Shown here piece by piece: positions 37,297 to 45,399 of a stretch of 64,000 nucleotides of DNA. The notes under the pieces were generated by a model. It made no database searches and had not been told where the DNA came from. It saw only the letters and a list, made by a program, of their open reading frames with translations. The translations under genes and the position numbers were made by a program. The stretch is from Planococcus maritimus. Its GTDB lineage: Bacteria > Bacillota > Bacilli > Bacillales_A > Planococcaceae. Location of the stretch: contig NZ_LTZG01000021.1 of assembly GCF_001592825.1 (NCBI RefSeq), forward strand, positions 293,205-357,204. Direction: 5' to 3'. How positions within the stretch are numbered: the first letter of the stretch is position 1; every line of letters begins with the position of its first letter.

Positions 37297-37516
37297 AAAA
37301 AATCCCGCCCCTTAAACTAAGGGACGGGATTTTTCCCGCGGTACCACCCAAATTAGCGCTATAGCGCTCAACTTGATTCCTTAACGCGGAAAACGGCGCA
37401 ATGATTGCGCAGACTCCAAGGCGAGTTCGGATATGTTGCAGGCCGGCTCACACCATCCGCCGGCTCTCTGTGCTGCAAAAACATCCTACTATTCCTCTTC
37501 ACGGCCATTTGCTATT
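37297..37516 (-). promoter_or_regulatory. T-box leader of leuS
   Basis: T-box core GGGTGGTACCGCGGG at 37349-37337 on the minus strand, followed by the terminator hairpin (AATCCCGTCCCTTA arm, TTTTTT) at 37334-37297. Stem I has GAGAGCCGGCGG and GGTGTGAGCCGG. The specifier loop GAACTCGCC contains CUC, a leucine codon, at 37425-37423. It should be read-through when tRNA-Leu(GAG) is uncharged. Confidence 0.93.
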
Positions 37517-37522
37517 GATTTC

Positions 37523-37551
37523 ATTTTAGCTGAGCGCTCATTTTTATGCAA
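37523..37551 (-). promoter_or_regulatory. leuS promoter
   Basis: TTGCAT (37551-37546) and TAAAAT (37528-37523) are 17 nt apart, five bases beyond the scoB stop. An AGCGCT palindrome lies in the spacer. Confidence 0.55.
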
Positions 37552-37555
37552 TAGC

Positions 37556-38209
37556 TCAGTGTACTTTGACGCCTTCTGTATTCAGCTCGGCATCAGTTGC
37601 AGCGACGACGTCGTCGACCGAGAAGCCTTCGAACACTTCTTTTAGGACGAGCCCAGCATCCGTCACTTCGATCACCGCGCGTTCCGTGATGATCAAATTG
37701 ACGACGGCTTTGCCGGTCAGCGGCAATTCGCAAGCCTTCTTGATTTTAGCCGATCCGTCTTTTGAAACATGATCCATGATAACAATGACTTTTTTCGCGC
37801 CGTGCACGAGGTCCATCGCACCGCCCATGCCTTTAATCATTTTTCCGGGAATCATCCAGTTGGCCAGGTCGCCATTCTCTGCGACTTCCATGCCCCCAAG
37901 AATGGCCACGTCGATATGACCACCGCGAATCATCGCGAATGACTCAGCGCTCGTGAAAAAGGCGGAGCCTGGGATGGTAGTAACCGTTTCCTTGCCGGCG
38001 TTGATCAAATCGGGGTCAACTTGATCTTCGGTCGGATAAGGCCCAATGCCAAGCAAACCGTTTTCAGATTGCAAGACGACTTGCTTGTTGTCGGAAATGA
38101 AGTTTGCGACCAAAGTCGGCATGCCGATGCCGAGATTGACGTAATCTCCGTTGTTGATTTCTTTTTCTGCCCGTTTTGCGATTCGTTCTCTGATAGCTTG
38201 TTTGTCCAC
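37556..38209 (-). CDS. scoB: 3-oxoacid CoA-transferase subunit B
   Basis: Beta subunit, 217 aa, of a succinyl-CoA:3-oxoacid CoA-transferase, which moves CoA onto acetoacetate and lets ketone bodies enter acetyl-CoA metabolism. The catalytic glutamate is in [25 protein letters not shown] and [18 protein letters not shown] are family hallmarks. GTG 38209 is preferred over GTG 38221 because AAGGGTGG then has 8-nt spacing; the other would abut its ribosome site. It follows scoA by 18 bp. Confidence 0.92.
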   Translation of the reverse strand: MDKQAIRERIAKRAEKEINNGDYVNLGIGMPTLVANFISDNKQVVLQSENGLLGIGPYPTEDQVDPDLINAGKETVTTIPGSAFFTSAESFAMIRGGHIDVAILGGMEVAENGDLANWMIPGKMIKGMGGAMDLVHGAKKVIVIMDHVSKDGSAKIKKACELPLTGKAVVNLIITERAVIEVTDAGLVLKEVFEGFSVDDVVAATDAELNTEGVKVH

Positions 38210-38227
38210 TTCTGTCCCCACCCTTTC

Positions 38228-38914
38228 TTAACGCGTCGTCAAACGCTCGATTCGTTTTTCCTGATCTGCCTGGAACAAGCCTTGCACATAAATGCTCGGT
38301 GTTTGCACCTGATTCGGGTCGATATCGCCGATTTCCACTAAATGCTCAACTTCTGCAATAGTCACTTTTCCAGCTGCCGCTGCGAGCGGGTTGAAATTCT
38401 GTGCCGTTTTGTTGTAAACAAGATTGCCCATTTTATCAGCCTTATGTGCACGGACGAGTGAAAAATCTGCTTTCAAAGCCATTTCCAGCACATGTTCCTT
38501 GCCATCAAATTCGCGGATTTCCTTGCCTTCCGCAACAGTCGTGCCGACGCCAGCCGGTGTAAAGAAAGCCGGGATGCCCGCGCCGCCTGCACGCATTTTT
38601 TCAGCGAGCGTGCCTTGTGGCGTAAGTTCCACTTCGATTTCGCCAGATAACACTTGGCGTTCAAATTCTTTGTTTTCACCGACATAGGAGCCGATCATTT
38701 TTTTGATTTGTTTGTTTTTCAGCAATAAGCCGAGTCCCCATTCATCTACTCCGCAGTTATTGGAAATAACAGTCAAGTCTTTAACCCCTTTATCGACTAG
38801 CGCCAGGATTAGCTGTTCTGGAATTCCTACCAGTCCAAATCCTCCAACCATGATGGTGGCGCCGTCTTGTATCGGTTCGACTGCCTCTTTGGCAGAATTG
38901 TAAATCGGTTTCAT
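38228..38914 (-). CDS. scoA: 3-oxoacid CoA-transferase subunit A
   Basis: Alpha subunit, 228 aa, partner of ScoB. Visible: GATIMVGGFGLVGIPEQLI with the CoA-binding GGFG loop, LTVISNNCGVDEWGLG and FFTPAGVGT. ATG 38914 is used because AGGGGGAAA precedes it; the frame remains open 24 nt further. First gene of scoAB, preceded by a cre-like site and an adjacent palindrome, which suggests control by carbon or fatty-acid supply (inference). Confidence 0.93.
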   Translation of the reverse strand: MKPIYNSAKEAVEPIQDGATIMVGGFGLVGIPEQLILALVDKGVKDLTVISNNCGVDEWGLGLLLKNKQIKKMIGSYVGENKEFERQVLSGEIEVELTPQGTLAEKMRAGGAGIPAFFTPAGVGTTVAEGKEIREFDGKEHVLEMALKADFSLVRAHKADKMGNLVYNKTAQNFNPLAAAAGKVTIAEVEHLVEIGDIDPNQVQTPSIYVQGLFQADQEKRIERLTTR

Positions 38915-38942
38915 TGCGCGTTTCCCCCTCTGCAACATTAAC

Positions 38943-38970
38943 TGAATTTTAATTCAATAAAACGCTTCCA
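38943..38970 (-). promoter_or_regulatory. Palindrome and cre-like site upstream of scoAB
   Basis: On the minus strand TGGAAGCGTTTTAT (38970-38957) matches TGWAARCGYTWNCW at 12 of 14 positions. It abuts the inverted repeat TGAATT-TT-AATTCA (38943-38956), which could be a second operator. No clear core promoter hexamers could be assigned. Confidence 0.5.
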
Positions 38971-39077
38971 TTACCAATTTAACCAAAAGTCCTTTGTAAA
39001 CGCAACAAGGATCGTGACGCACAAGCTTTCCGGCTAGCAGCCGCGTGTTATAATAGCGAGCAAGGAGTGGTTTTAAT

Positions 39078-40031
39078 ATGAACAAGGAATTCCCTTTCCC
39101 AAGTGACGGGAAGCGCTACTATACATGGAATCGCCATTTGCGCGGCAAGTTCGGCGAAAAAATCATGAAAATTTCGCTCGATGCAGGATTTGATTGCCCA
39201 AACCGCGACGGTACGGTCGCTTTTGGCGGCTGTACCTTTTGCTCGGTTGCAGGATCCGGCGATTTCGCCGGCGATCGCGTCGATCCGATTCCCGTTCAAT
39301 TCGAGCAAGTCAAAGCCAATATGCACCGCAAATGGAAAGACGCCAAATACATCGCCTATTTCCAGGCTTATACGAATACTCATGCGCCGATCGACGTCAT
39401 CAAAAAGCAATTCGAAGCGGCCCTCGCGCAGGACAATGTCGTCGGCATCAGCATCGGCACACGTCCTGATTGTTTGCCTGATGAAGTCGTTGAATACTTG
39501 GCCGAACTCAATGAACGCACGTATTTATGGGTAGAACTTGGCTTGCAAACGGTTCACGAGCGCACCGCCCGCCTCATCAACCGCGCACATGATTTCGATA
39601 CGTACAAAATAGGAGTCGACAAACTGAGGGCACACGGCATCAATATTTGCAGCCATATCATCAACGGCCTACCGCTTGAAGACCAAGACATGATGATGGA
39701 AACAGCTCGTGCCGTCGCACAGCTCGACGTTCAAGGGATCAAGATCCACCTATTGCATTTACTGAATGGCACCCCCATGGTCAAACAATACGAAAAAGGC
39801 ATGCTCGAATTTATGGAAAAAGATGCCTATATCCAATTGGTCGCCGATCAATTGGAAATCATCCCGCCTGACATGGTCGTCCAGCGCATCACAGGAGACG
39901 GGCCAATCGATTTGATGATTGGACCGATGTGGAGCACCAATAAATGGGAAGTGTTGAATGGTATTGACAAAGAACTTGAAACACGCGGCAGCTGGCAAGG
40001 AAAGCATTTTGCCGGGAGTGTGGCTTTATGA
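39078..40031 (+). CDS. ytqA: TIGR01212-family radical SAM protein YtqA
   Basis: A 317-aa radical SAM enzyme. The [4Fe-4S]-binding cysteines are in DCPNRDGTVAFGGCTFC (Cys-x11-Cys-x2-Cys), and the barrel has SIGTRPDCLPDEVVEYL and WVELGLQTVHERT. It overlaps ytqB as ATGA. In B. subtilis ytqB encodes the tRNA methyltransferase MnmM; YtqA has been proposed to act in the same wobble-uridine modification (as MnmL), which I hold as a likely but second-hand assignment. AAGGAGTGG precedes the ATG. Confidence 0.9.
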   Translation: MNKEFPFPSDGKRYYTWNRHLRGKFGEKIMKISLDAGFDCPNRDGTVAFGGCTFCSVAGSGDFAGDRVDPIPVQFEQVKANMHRKWKDAKYIAYFQAYTNTHAPIDVIKKQFEAALAQDNVVGISIGTRPDCLPDEVVEYLAELNERTYLWVELGLQTVHERTARLINRAHDFDTYKIGVDKLRAHGINICSHIINGLPLEDQDMMMETARAVAQLDVQGIKIHLLHLLNGTPMVKQYEKGMLEFMEKDAYIQLVADQLEIIPPDMVVQRITGDGPIDLMIGPMWSTNKWEVLNGIDKELETRGSWQGKHFAGSVAL

Positions 40032-40597
40032 CTTTGCAACGTGTCTTGCCGTTCACTAAATCTTTGCTCGAACAAGCTGTTCAACCTGGGGACATTGCGG
40101 TAGATGCCACCGCCGGAAACGGGCACGATACCCATTTCCTCGCAGGACTTACCGGTAATAGCGGAAAAGTGTACGCCTTCGATATTCAAACACAAGCCAT
40201 CGAAGCGACCAAACAGCGTGTCGAAAATTTTTCCCATGTCGAATTGATCTGCGATAGCCACGCGAAAATCGAACAATATGTATCAGAGCCGATTGCCGCC
40301 GCCGTCTTCAATCTCGGCTATTTGCCAAAAGGCGACCACTCTATCATCACAAAAGCTGCTAGTACTTTGCAGGCAATCGGCCAATGCCTAGAGCGGTTAA
40401 AAGTTAATGGCTTGGTGCTGGTGGTCATTTATTCAGGACATGATGGCGGCAGCGAAGAGCGCGACGCTGTCATGGATTACGTCAAGCAATTGCCGCAAAC
40501 TCGCTACGATGTCATGAAATATGAATTCATCAATCAACAGCATTCTCCGCCCTTTTTGGTCGCCATCGAAAAAAAACAACCGCGCAAACAAAAGTGA
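40028..40597 (+). CDS. mnmM: tRNA U34 methyltransferase MnmM (YtqB)
   Basis: A class I SAM-dependent methyltransferase of 189 aa. The SAM motif is VDATAGNGHDTHFLAGL, and FNLGYLPKGDHSIIT is the NLGYLP motif typical of YtqB. B. subtilis YtqB was shown to methylate 5-aminomethyl-2-thiouridine at the wobble position of certain tRNAs, giving mnm5s2U. Its start overlaps the stop of ytqA (ATGA), so the two are translationally coupled, and a strong terminator follows. Confidence 0.88.
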   Translation: MTLQRVLPFTKSLLEQAVQPGDIAVDATAGNGHDTHFLAGLTGNSGKVYAFDIQTQAIEATKQRVENFSHVELICDSHAKIEQYVSEPIAAAVFNLGYLPKGDHSIITKAASTLQAIGQCLERLKVNGLVLVVIYSGHDGGSEERDAVMDYVKQLPQTRYDVMKYEFINQQHSPPFLVAIEKKQPRKQK

Positions 40598-40607
40598 GTC
40601 CTAAATT

Positions 40608-40641
40608 AAAAGAGCAGCGTGCATTTGCACGCTGCTCTTTT
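40608..40641. terminator. Bidirectional terminator mnmM/dehydrogenase
   Basis: AAAAGAGCAGCGTGC-ATTT-GCACGCTGCTCTTTT, a perfect 15-bp stem between converging genes. Confidence 0.92.
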
Positions 40642-40643
40642 AC

Positions 40644-41678
40644 TCATTTCTCTACCGGGCCTTCTAGGACGATTTTTCCGATTGTCTTGCCGGACATCAA
40701 TTTTCCGTAAGCTTCTTTCAAATTTGCAGCATTGATTGGTGTCATCGTGTCATTAAGTGTCGACCGGATCTTGCCCATATCCGCCCAATCCGACAATTCA
40801 TTCAACAAATGGTGCTGATCGATCATATCCTTCGTTTGATACATTGAGCGCGTGTACATTAATTCATACACAAAAGTTACGCTTTTTCCGAACAGGGACG
40901 GAGCAAGTGGTTCAAACGCTGGCAGGATGGAACAAATCTTACCTTGAGGCTTGATTGCCTCAGCCATTCCTGCCATGTGGTCATCGGTATTGGTCAGACA
41001 GAAAATATAGTCCACACCTGCAATACCTACTTTCTCTAATTGAGGCAACAATTCCTCATGATGGTCAATTATAAAATGTGATCCAAGTTTTTCTGTCCAC
41101 TCCATCGTTTCCTGCCGTGACGCCGTTCCAATAACCGTCAGTCCAACTAAGTTTGCAATTTGCGTCGCAATCGAACCGACACCGCCTGCAGCCCCGATGA
41201 TGAGAATATTTTTGCCTTCGTTGTCTTGAGGGTTTTTGGAGATGCCCAAGCGGACAAATAAAGCTTCCATCGCCGTGACGCCTGTTAAAGGCAAGGCTGC
41301 CGCATGCGCAAAATCCAACTTTTTCGGTTTATGGCCAACGATGCGCTCATCAACTATATGAAATTCGCTATGACCGCCTGCTCTAACGTTGGTGCCTGCG
41401 TAGAATACTTCATCACCTACTGCGAACAATGAACACTCATTGCCAACGGCCACCACCACTCCAGCAACGTCTCGCCCGACGATCGTCAAGGAATCATCGT
41501 CCTGCTTTTTTGCATCGCGTGTTTTATAATCGGTCGGGTTCACTGACACGGCCTTTACCTCGACAAGCAAATCATGCTCTTTTGGCTCAGGCTTATCCAA
41601 TTCTACCGCTTCAAATTCCGGTGGCTGTTCCGTATTTCCAGGTTTGTAAAATCCAAGTGCTGTCATTTTTGAACTCAA
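40644..41678 (-). CDS. Zinc-type alcohol dehydrogenase / quinone oxidoreductase family
   Basis: A medium-chain dehydrogenase/reductase of 344 aa with GroES-like N terminus (VKAVSVNPTDYKTRDAKKQ, IVGRDVAGVVVAVG) and NADP-binding Rossmann motif ILIIGAAGGVGSIATQIA. It lacks the cysteine-rich structural zinc loop, as quinone oxidoreductase-like members do. The start is probably TTG 41678, which has AGAGG 9 nt upstream; the first ATG (41666) has no ribosome site. It lies 48 bp downstream of the pyruvate oxidase gene. Substrate unknown. Confidence 0.83.
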   Translation of the reverse strand: MSSKMTALGFYKPGNTEQPPEFEAVELDKPEPKEHDLLVEVKAVSVNPTDYKTRDAKKQDDDSLTIVGRDVAGVVVAVGNECSLFAVGDEVFYAGTNVRAGGHSEFHIVDERIVGHKPKKLDFAHAAALPLTGVTAMEALFVRLGISKNPQDNEGKNILIIGAAGGVGSIATQIANLVGLTVIGTASRQETMEWTEKLGSHFIIDHHEELLPQLEKVGIAGVDYIFCLTNTDDHMAGMAEAIKPQGKICSILPAFEPLAPSLFGKSVTFVYELMYTRSMYQTKDMIDQHHLLNELSDWADMGKIRSTLNDTMTPINAANLKEAYGKLMSGKTIGKIVLEGPVEK

Positions 41679-41726
41679 TTCACTTCGCCTCTCTTTCCTT
41701 TATTCATATATTCATTGCCATTCGTT

Positions 41727-43325
41727 CTATTGCACAGCCGAAATATCTTCAACGTAAGCATCAACAACCACTGGCCGTTTGCTTGTTTTCGCTTTCGATA
41801 AGGCATCTTGTAATTCTTCGCGCGTTTTTACGGTATACCCCTCTCCGCCGCACGCGATGGCGAATGCCGCAAAATCGATATTGGCAAGTTCGACATTTGT
41901 CGGCTTATTGCCCGTCATTTTTTGTTCATCTTCGATCAATTGAAGCTTTTGGTTGTTAAAGACAACGACGAGCATCGGCAACTCGTATTTCACTGCGGTG
42001 ACAAAATCTTGCATGCCCATAGAAAATCCGCCGTCTCCGACGATCGCGATCGCTTGTCTATCGGGATAGGCCAGTTTTGCCGCCAAAGCCCCAGGCAGAC
42101 CGCAGCCCATCGTGCCGAGCCACGACGACAAGACAAGTTTTTGTCCAGTCAGCTGCAAGTATTTAGCCGTCCAGATGGTGATGCTCCCGACATCGAGTGA
42201 AACGACGGCATCCCGCTCCATGATGTGCTGGATTTCGCCAAGCACTTGCTGGGGCTGCAGTTTATCGGTCTGTTTATCGATATCTGCCTGCAGCTTGTCA
42301 TGCCAATCGTTCCTTTTTTCCTTGAATTCCTCCAAAAAAGCAGAATCTTTTTCACCTAGCTTGTCTGTCAGCCAAGAAAGTGCCGGCCCAAGATCGCCCA
42401 CGACCCCGACAGTCGCCGGATAATATTTGCCAATCACGCGCGGGTCGACATCAATCTGGATCGCCGGTGCTTTATTTGGCAAATACTCGCGGTATGGATA
42501 GGCAGTGCCTGCCAAGATGACGAGGTCCGTCTGCTTCATCGCCTGTTCAGCCGGTTCTGTCCCCAACTGCCCGAGCTGTCCCAGATTGTTCGGGTGGTCA
42601 TCGGGGATTAAGCCTTTAGCCGGCAGGGAAGCAATCAGCGGTGCTTGTAATTTTTCAGCGAATGCCAGTACTTCACCCGAGGCGTGTTGTGCGCCTTTGC
42701 CAGCCAGGATCACCGGCTTTTTAGCGGCCTGCAATTGCTTTAATGCCTCGTTCAAATCTTCTTCTGCCGCCCGGATGTTCGGGGCTGAATATTCCGGAGA
42801 GGTCATCTGTTGTTCCCGCTTGATTTTCGTGCTGAATAAATCATCCGAGACGACGAGGACAGCCGGCCCTTTTTCGGCATATGCTGCACGCACTGCCTGA
42901 TTGAGCATATCCGGCAATTGCTCGGCATTTTGCACGCGGCGGTTATAGACCGACACGTCATCGAACATCGATTCCAATTTCAATTCCTGGAAAGTGTCGG
43001 TGCCAACAGAACTGCTGGCCACTTGGCCCACAATCGCAAGTAGCGGCGTTTTGTCTTTCTTCGCATCATACAAGCCATTTTGCAAATGAATCGCCCCAGG
43101 CCCTGCGATCGATAGGCACACGCCGATGCGGCCGGTCAATTTCGAGTATGCCGAAGCGGCAAGGGCTCCGGTTTCTTCGTGCCGGATCTGGATAAAGCGG
43201 ATGTCCACCTTACGCAATTCCTCCATCAATTCATTGATGGAATCTCCCGGCATGCCGTATATATGGTCTACATTCCATTGCTTTAATAATTCTACTGTGT
43301 GGCTGCCTGCGGTACGCTCGAACAT
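41727..43325 (-). CDS. Pyruvate oxidase (YdaP/SpxB-like ThDP enzyme)
   Basis: A thiamine-diphosphate and FAD enzyme of 532 aa with the three-domain layout of pyruvate oxidases: the N-terminal pyrimidine domain with catalytic Glu in IQIRHEETGALAASAY, a central FAD/nucleotide domain (PVILAGKGAQHASGE) and the C-terminal ThDP motif GDGGFSMGMQDF...FNNQ. It should convert pyruvate to acetate or acetyl phosphate. Membrane-bound PoxB-type activity cannot be excluded. ATG 43325 has GAAGGA at proper spacing. A sigma-B promoter match lies upstream; B. subtilis ydaP is a known sigma-B gene. Confidence 0.87.
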   Translation of the reverse strand: MFERTAGSHTVELLKQWNVDHIYGMPGDSINELMEELRKVDIRFIQIRHEETGALAASAYSKLTGRIGVCLSIAGPGAIHLQNGLYDAKKDKTPLLAIVGQVASSSVGTDTFQELKLESMFDDVSVYNRRVQNAEQLPDMLNQAVRAAYAEKGPAVLVVSDDLFSTKIKREQQMTSPEYSAPNIRAAEEDLNEALKQLQAAKKPVILAGKGAQHASGEVLAFAEKLQAPLIASLPAKGLIPDDHPNNLGQLGQLGTEPAEQAMKQTDLVILAGTAYPYREYLPNKAPAIQIDVDPRVIGKYYPATVGVVGDLGPALSWLTDKLGEKDSAFLEEFKEKRNDWHDKLQADIDKQTDKLQPQQVLGEIQHIMERDAVVSLDVGSITIWTAKYLQLTGQKLVLSSWLGTMGCGLPGALAAKLAYPDRQAIAIVGDGGFSMGMQDFVTAVKYELPMLVVVFNNQKLQLIEDEQKMTGNKPTNVELANIDFAAFAIACGGEGYTVKTREELQDALSKAKTSKRPVVVDAYVEDISAVQ

Positions 43326-43364
43326 ATTCATTCCTTCTTTCCTGATTTCTGTTGTTTCAACTCT

Positions 43365-43389
43365 TTATCCTTCCAGCGCATCTCTAAAC
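43365..43389 (-). promoter_or_regulatory. Candidate sigma-B promoter of pyruvate oxidase
   Basis: GTTTAG (43389-43384) and GGATAA (43370-43365) are 13 nt apart on the minus strand: 5/6 at both boxes against GTTTAA / GGGWAW. Confidence 0.5.
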
Positions 43390-43404
43390 CTTTTTCTATC
43401 CATA

Positions 43405-43440
43405 TAAAAAAGCAGCAAGCTGTTTATCAGCCTACTGCTT
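43405..43440 (-). terminator. Terminator after the flavin monooxygenase gene
   Basis: AGCAGTAGGCTG-ATAAA-CAGCTTGCTGCT (12 bp with two G-U) followed by six T on the minus strand. The 5' arm includes the gene's stop codon. Confidence 0.82.
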
Positions 43441-44451
43441 TTCAGAGATTCTTTTTTTCATTTCTTCAGCGATCAATCGAAACGTCGTTAATTTATCATT
43501 GAAATCATAGGCGACGGAAACGATCATCACTTCATCGGCGCCATATTCCTCGCCGAGAGCTTCCAATTGATCCACCACTTGTACAGGATCGCCGACGACC
43601 ATGCGCCGGCGATTTTCTGCAACGAGCAGCTTTTCGAATTTTGAATACTCGTAAACAATCGCTCGATCCGGCGGGGGCGTCCCGTCAGAAGGCATTGCTT
43701 GCGCCCCCATCGCAAGAGACAGATCCAAGGAAGACGCGACGTATTCCGCCTGTTCTTGTGTATCCTGACATACGGCAAAAATCGCTAGGCCCACATACGG
43801 CTTGTTGCCTTTATGAGGGACGAATGTTTTTCTATAGCTTTGCGCAAATGGCTGTCCGCCTTCGCCATTAATGAAATGAGCGAACATATATGGCAAGCCC
43901 TTTTCGGCAGCCAAGCGCGCAGATCCTTCGCCAGAGCCGAGCATCCAGATCGGCGGTGCATGAGGCGGCAGGGGGGTCGCTTTCATGCCGTAGTAATCAT
44001 GACTTTCTGGAATGCTGTTTTCCAAATACATGCGCAGCTCATCCAGCTGCGCCGGGAAACGCCCCGCATCCCGCAAGCGACCGTTCGATAAAGCAAACGA
44101 CGCCCTAGGCATGCCACCAGGTGCACGGCCGACGCCGGCATCGATGCGGCCAGGATATAGACTCTCCAGCAAATTGAAATTCTCGGCCACTTTGAAAGCC
44201 GAGTAATGCGGCAGCATGACACCGCCGGAACCAAGGCGGATTGACCTCGTTTTCGCGCCGATATGGCTGATCAAGATCTCCGGCGAAGAACCGGCTAAAG
44301 TTTTGGCGTCGTGATGTTCCGATACCCAAAAACGGGTATAGCCCCAGTCTTCTGCGTGCTGCGCCAGCCGTACCGTATCAGCTAGCGCTTGTTGGGCTGT
44401 CTGTCCCTCGGAGACCGGGGATTGGTCCAATATACTAAAACGAAGCGGCAT
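43432..44451 (-). CDS. LLM-class flavin-dependent oxidoreductase
   Basis: A luciferase-like monooxygenase of 339 aa with the TIM-barrel hallmarks of the family: SILDQSPVSEGQTA, FWVSEHHDAKTLAG, LGSGGVMLPHYSAFKVAENF and PPIWMLGSGEGSARLAAEKG. It uses reduced FMN supplied by a reductase elsewhere. Substrate unknown. ATG 44451 has AAAGGAGAG at 8 nt; ATG 44457 lies too close. The hydrolase gene ends 47 bp upstream in the same direction. Confidence 0.9.
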   Translation of the reverse strand: MPLRFSILDQSPVSEGQTAQQALADTVRLAQHAEDWGYTRFWVSEHHDAKTLAGSSPEILISHIGAKTRSIRLGSGGVMLPHYSAFKVAENFNLLESLYPGRIDAGVGRAPGGMPRASFALSNGRLRDAGRFPAQLDELRMYLENSIPESHDYYGMKATPLPPHAPPIWMLGSGEGSARLAAEKGLPYMFAHFINGEGGQPFAQSYRKTFVPHKGNKPYVGLAIFAVCQDTQEQAEYVASSLDLSLAMGAQAMPSDGTPPPDRAIVYEYSKFEKLLVAENRRRMVVGDPVQVVDQLEALGEEYGADEVMIVSVAYDFNDKLTTFRLIAEEMKKRISEKQ

Positions 44452-44498
44452 CTCCATCTCTCCTTTTTATTAACTATAGTTGTGAATAGATTAAAGGA

Positions 44499-45299
44499 TT
44501 ATTGGCTGCGGCGCATTCTTTCCGCTTCGGCTGCCGATTCGGCAAAGTACAGCATGGCCTTGAATATTTCATCCCGCTCCGGTTCCTGCAGCAAATCGTG
44601 GTAACAGAACGGCCATTCCTTGAAATGAAATTCATTCACAAGCTGTCTCGATAGCCATTTCCGCCCCGCTGCCGTCTGTGTCATCAAATCCCGCTGGCCC
44701 GCCTGGAGCATGACCGGGATATCCACGAGCTGCATTTGTGCGGCTCTCTCCATATAGCCTTGCAATTCCTTCCACCAGGTCGGCGAACTGAGCGACTGAA
44801 TCGCTTGAGGCGAATTCGACGAGTCATCCTGGAACTTGCGTCTCGTCAAATGGCGCAATTCGACTCCGTGGTCGATTTTCCCTTTGCCGGTCAATTTGCT
44901 GAGGCCGGACAAGGCAAGTGCCGGCTTGCTTGGGGCTTTTTGCAGCTCGAACCAAGGAGAAGTCAGTATGGCGCCAGCCACGGGATAGCGCTGTTCTGAC
45001 AGGGCATGGATGGCGATCGAAGCGCCAAGTCCGTGTCCAGAAAGGATGATCGGCAAACCCGTTCCCGCTGACAAGCGCAATAGTTCGGCAGCTGTCTTAT
45101 CATATTCAAAAAAAGGTTCCCGGTGCACTGAATCAGGAGATGCCAGTGTGCCGTGGCCCGGCAAGTCTCCCATATAGACATGAAAGCCGTTCCTGCGCCA
45201 TTTTTCGATTTGCCATGCATAGCGCTGATGTTCCTCATAGGCACTATGTATCAATACGACGACGCCTTTTGCCTCGCCTTCTGCTTGCCATTTCCACAT
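44499..45299 (-). CDS. YtpA-like alpha/beta hydrolase lacking the catalytic serine
   Basis: The 266-aa protein matches the monoacylglycerol-lipase/YtpA group along its length: MWKWQAEGEA start, YMGDLPGHGT, and the His-loop YHDLLQEPERDEIFKA near the C terminus. The nucleophile elbow that should read GHSxGG reads GHGLGA, with Gly90 replacing serine (codon GGA), and the oxyanion HG near residue 18 reads HS. It is therefore probably catalytically altered or dead. ATG 45299 is chosen, with AGGGAGGC 7-8 nt upstream. B. subtilis YtpA makes the lysophospholipid bacilysocin; this protein may not. Confidence 0.83.
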   Translation of the reverse strand: MWKWQAEGEAKGVVVLIHSAYEEHQRYAWQIEKWRRNGFHVYMGDLPGHGTLASPDSVHREPFFEYDKTAAELLRLSAGTGLPIILSGHGLGASIAIHALSEQRYPVAGAILTSPWFELQKAPSKPALALSGLSKLTGKGKIDHGVELRHLTRRKFQDDSSNSPQAIQSLSSPTWWKELQGYMERAAQMQLVDIPVMLQAGQRDLMTQTAAGRKWLSRQLVNEFHFKEWPFCYHDLLQEPERDEIFKAMLYFAESAAEAERMRRSQ

Positions 45300-45330
45300 A
45301 ACCTGCGCCTCCCTTATCCAGCTTGATCGA

Positions 45331-45358
45331 TTGACCTTTTCCAATGTTTTGATACGAT
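45331..45358 (+). promoter_or_regulatory. ytoA promoter
   Basis: TTGACC and TACGAT are 16 nt apart, with TGA directly before the -10, forming an extended -10. Forty nt to the ATG. Confidence 0.55.
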
Positions 45359-45399
45359 TAGAACTAATTACATCTTATCAAGCTTAAAGGAGCTTTGCC

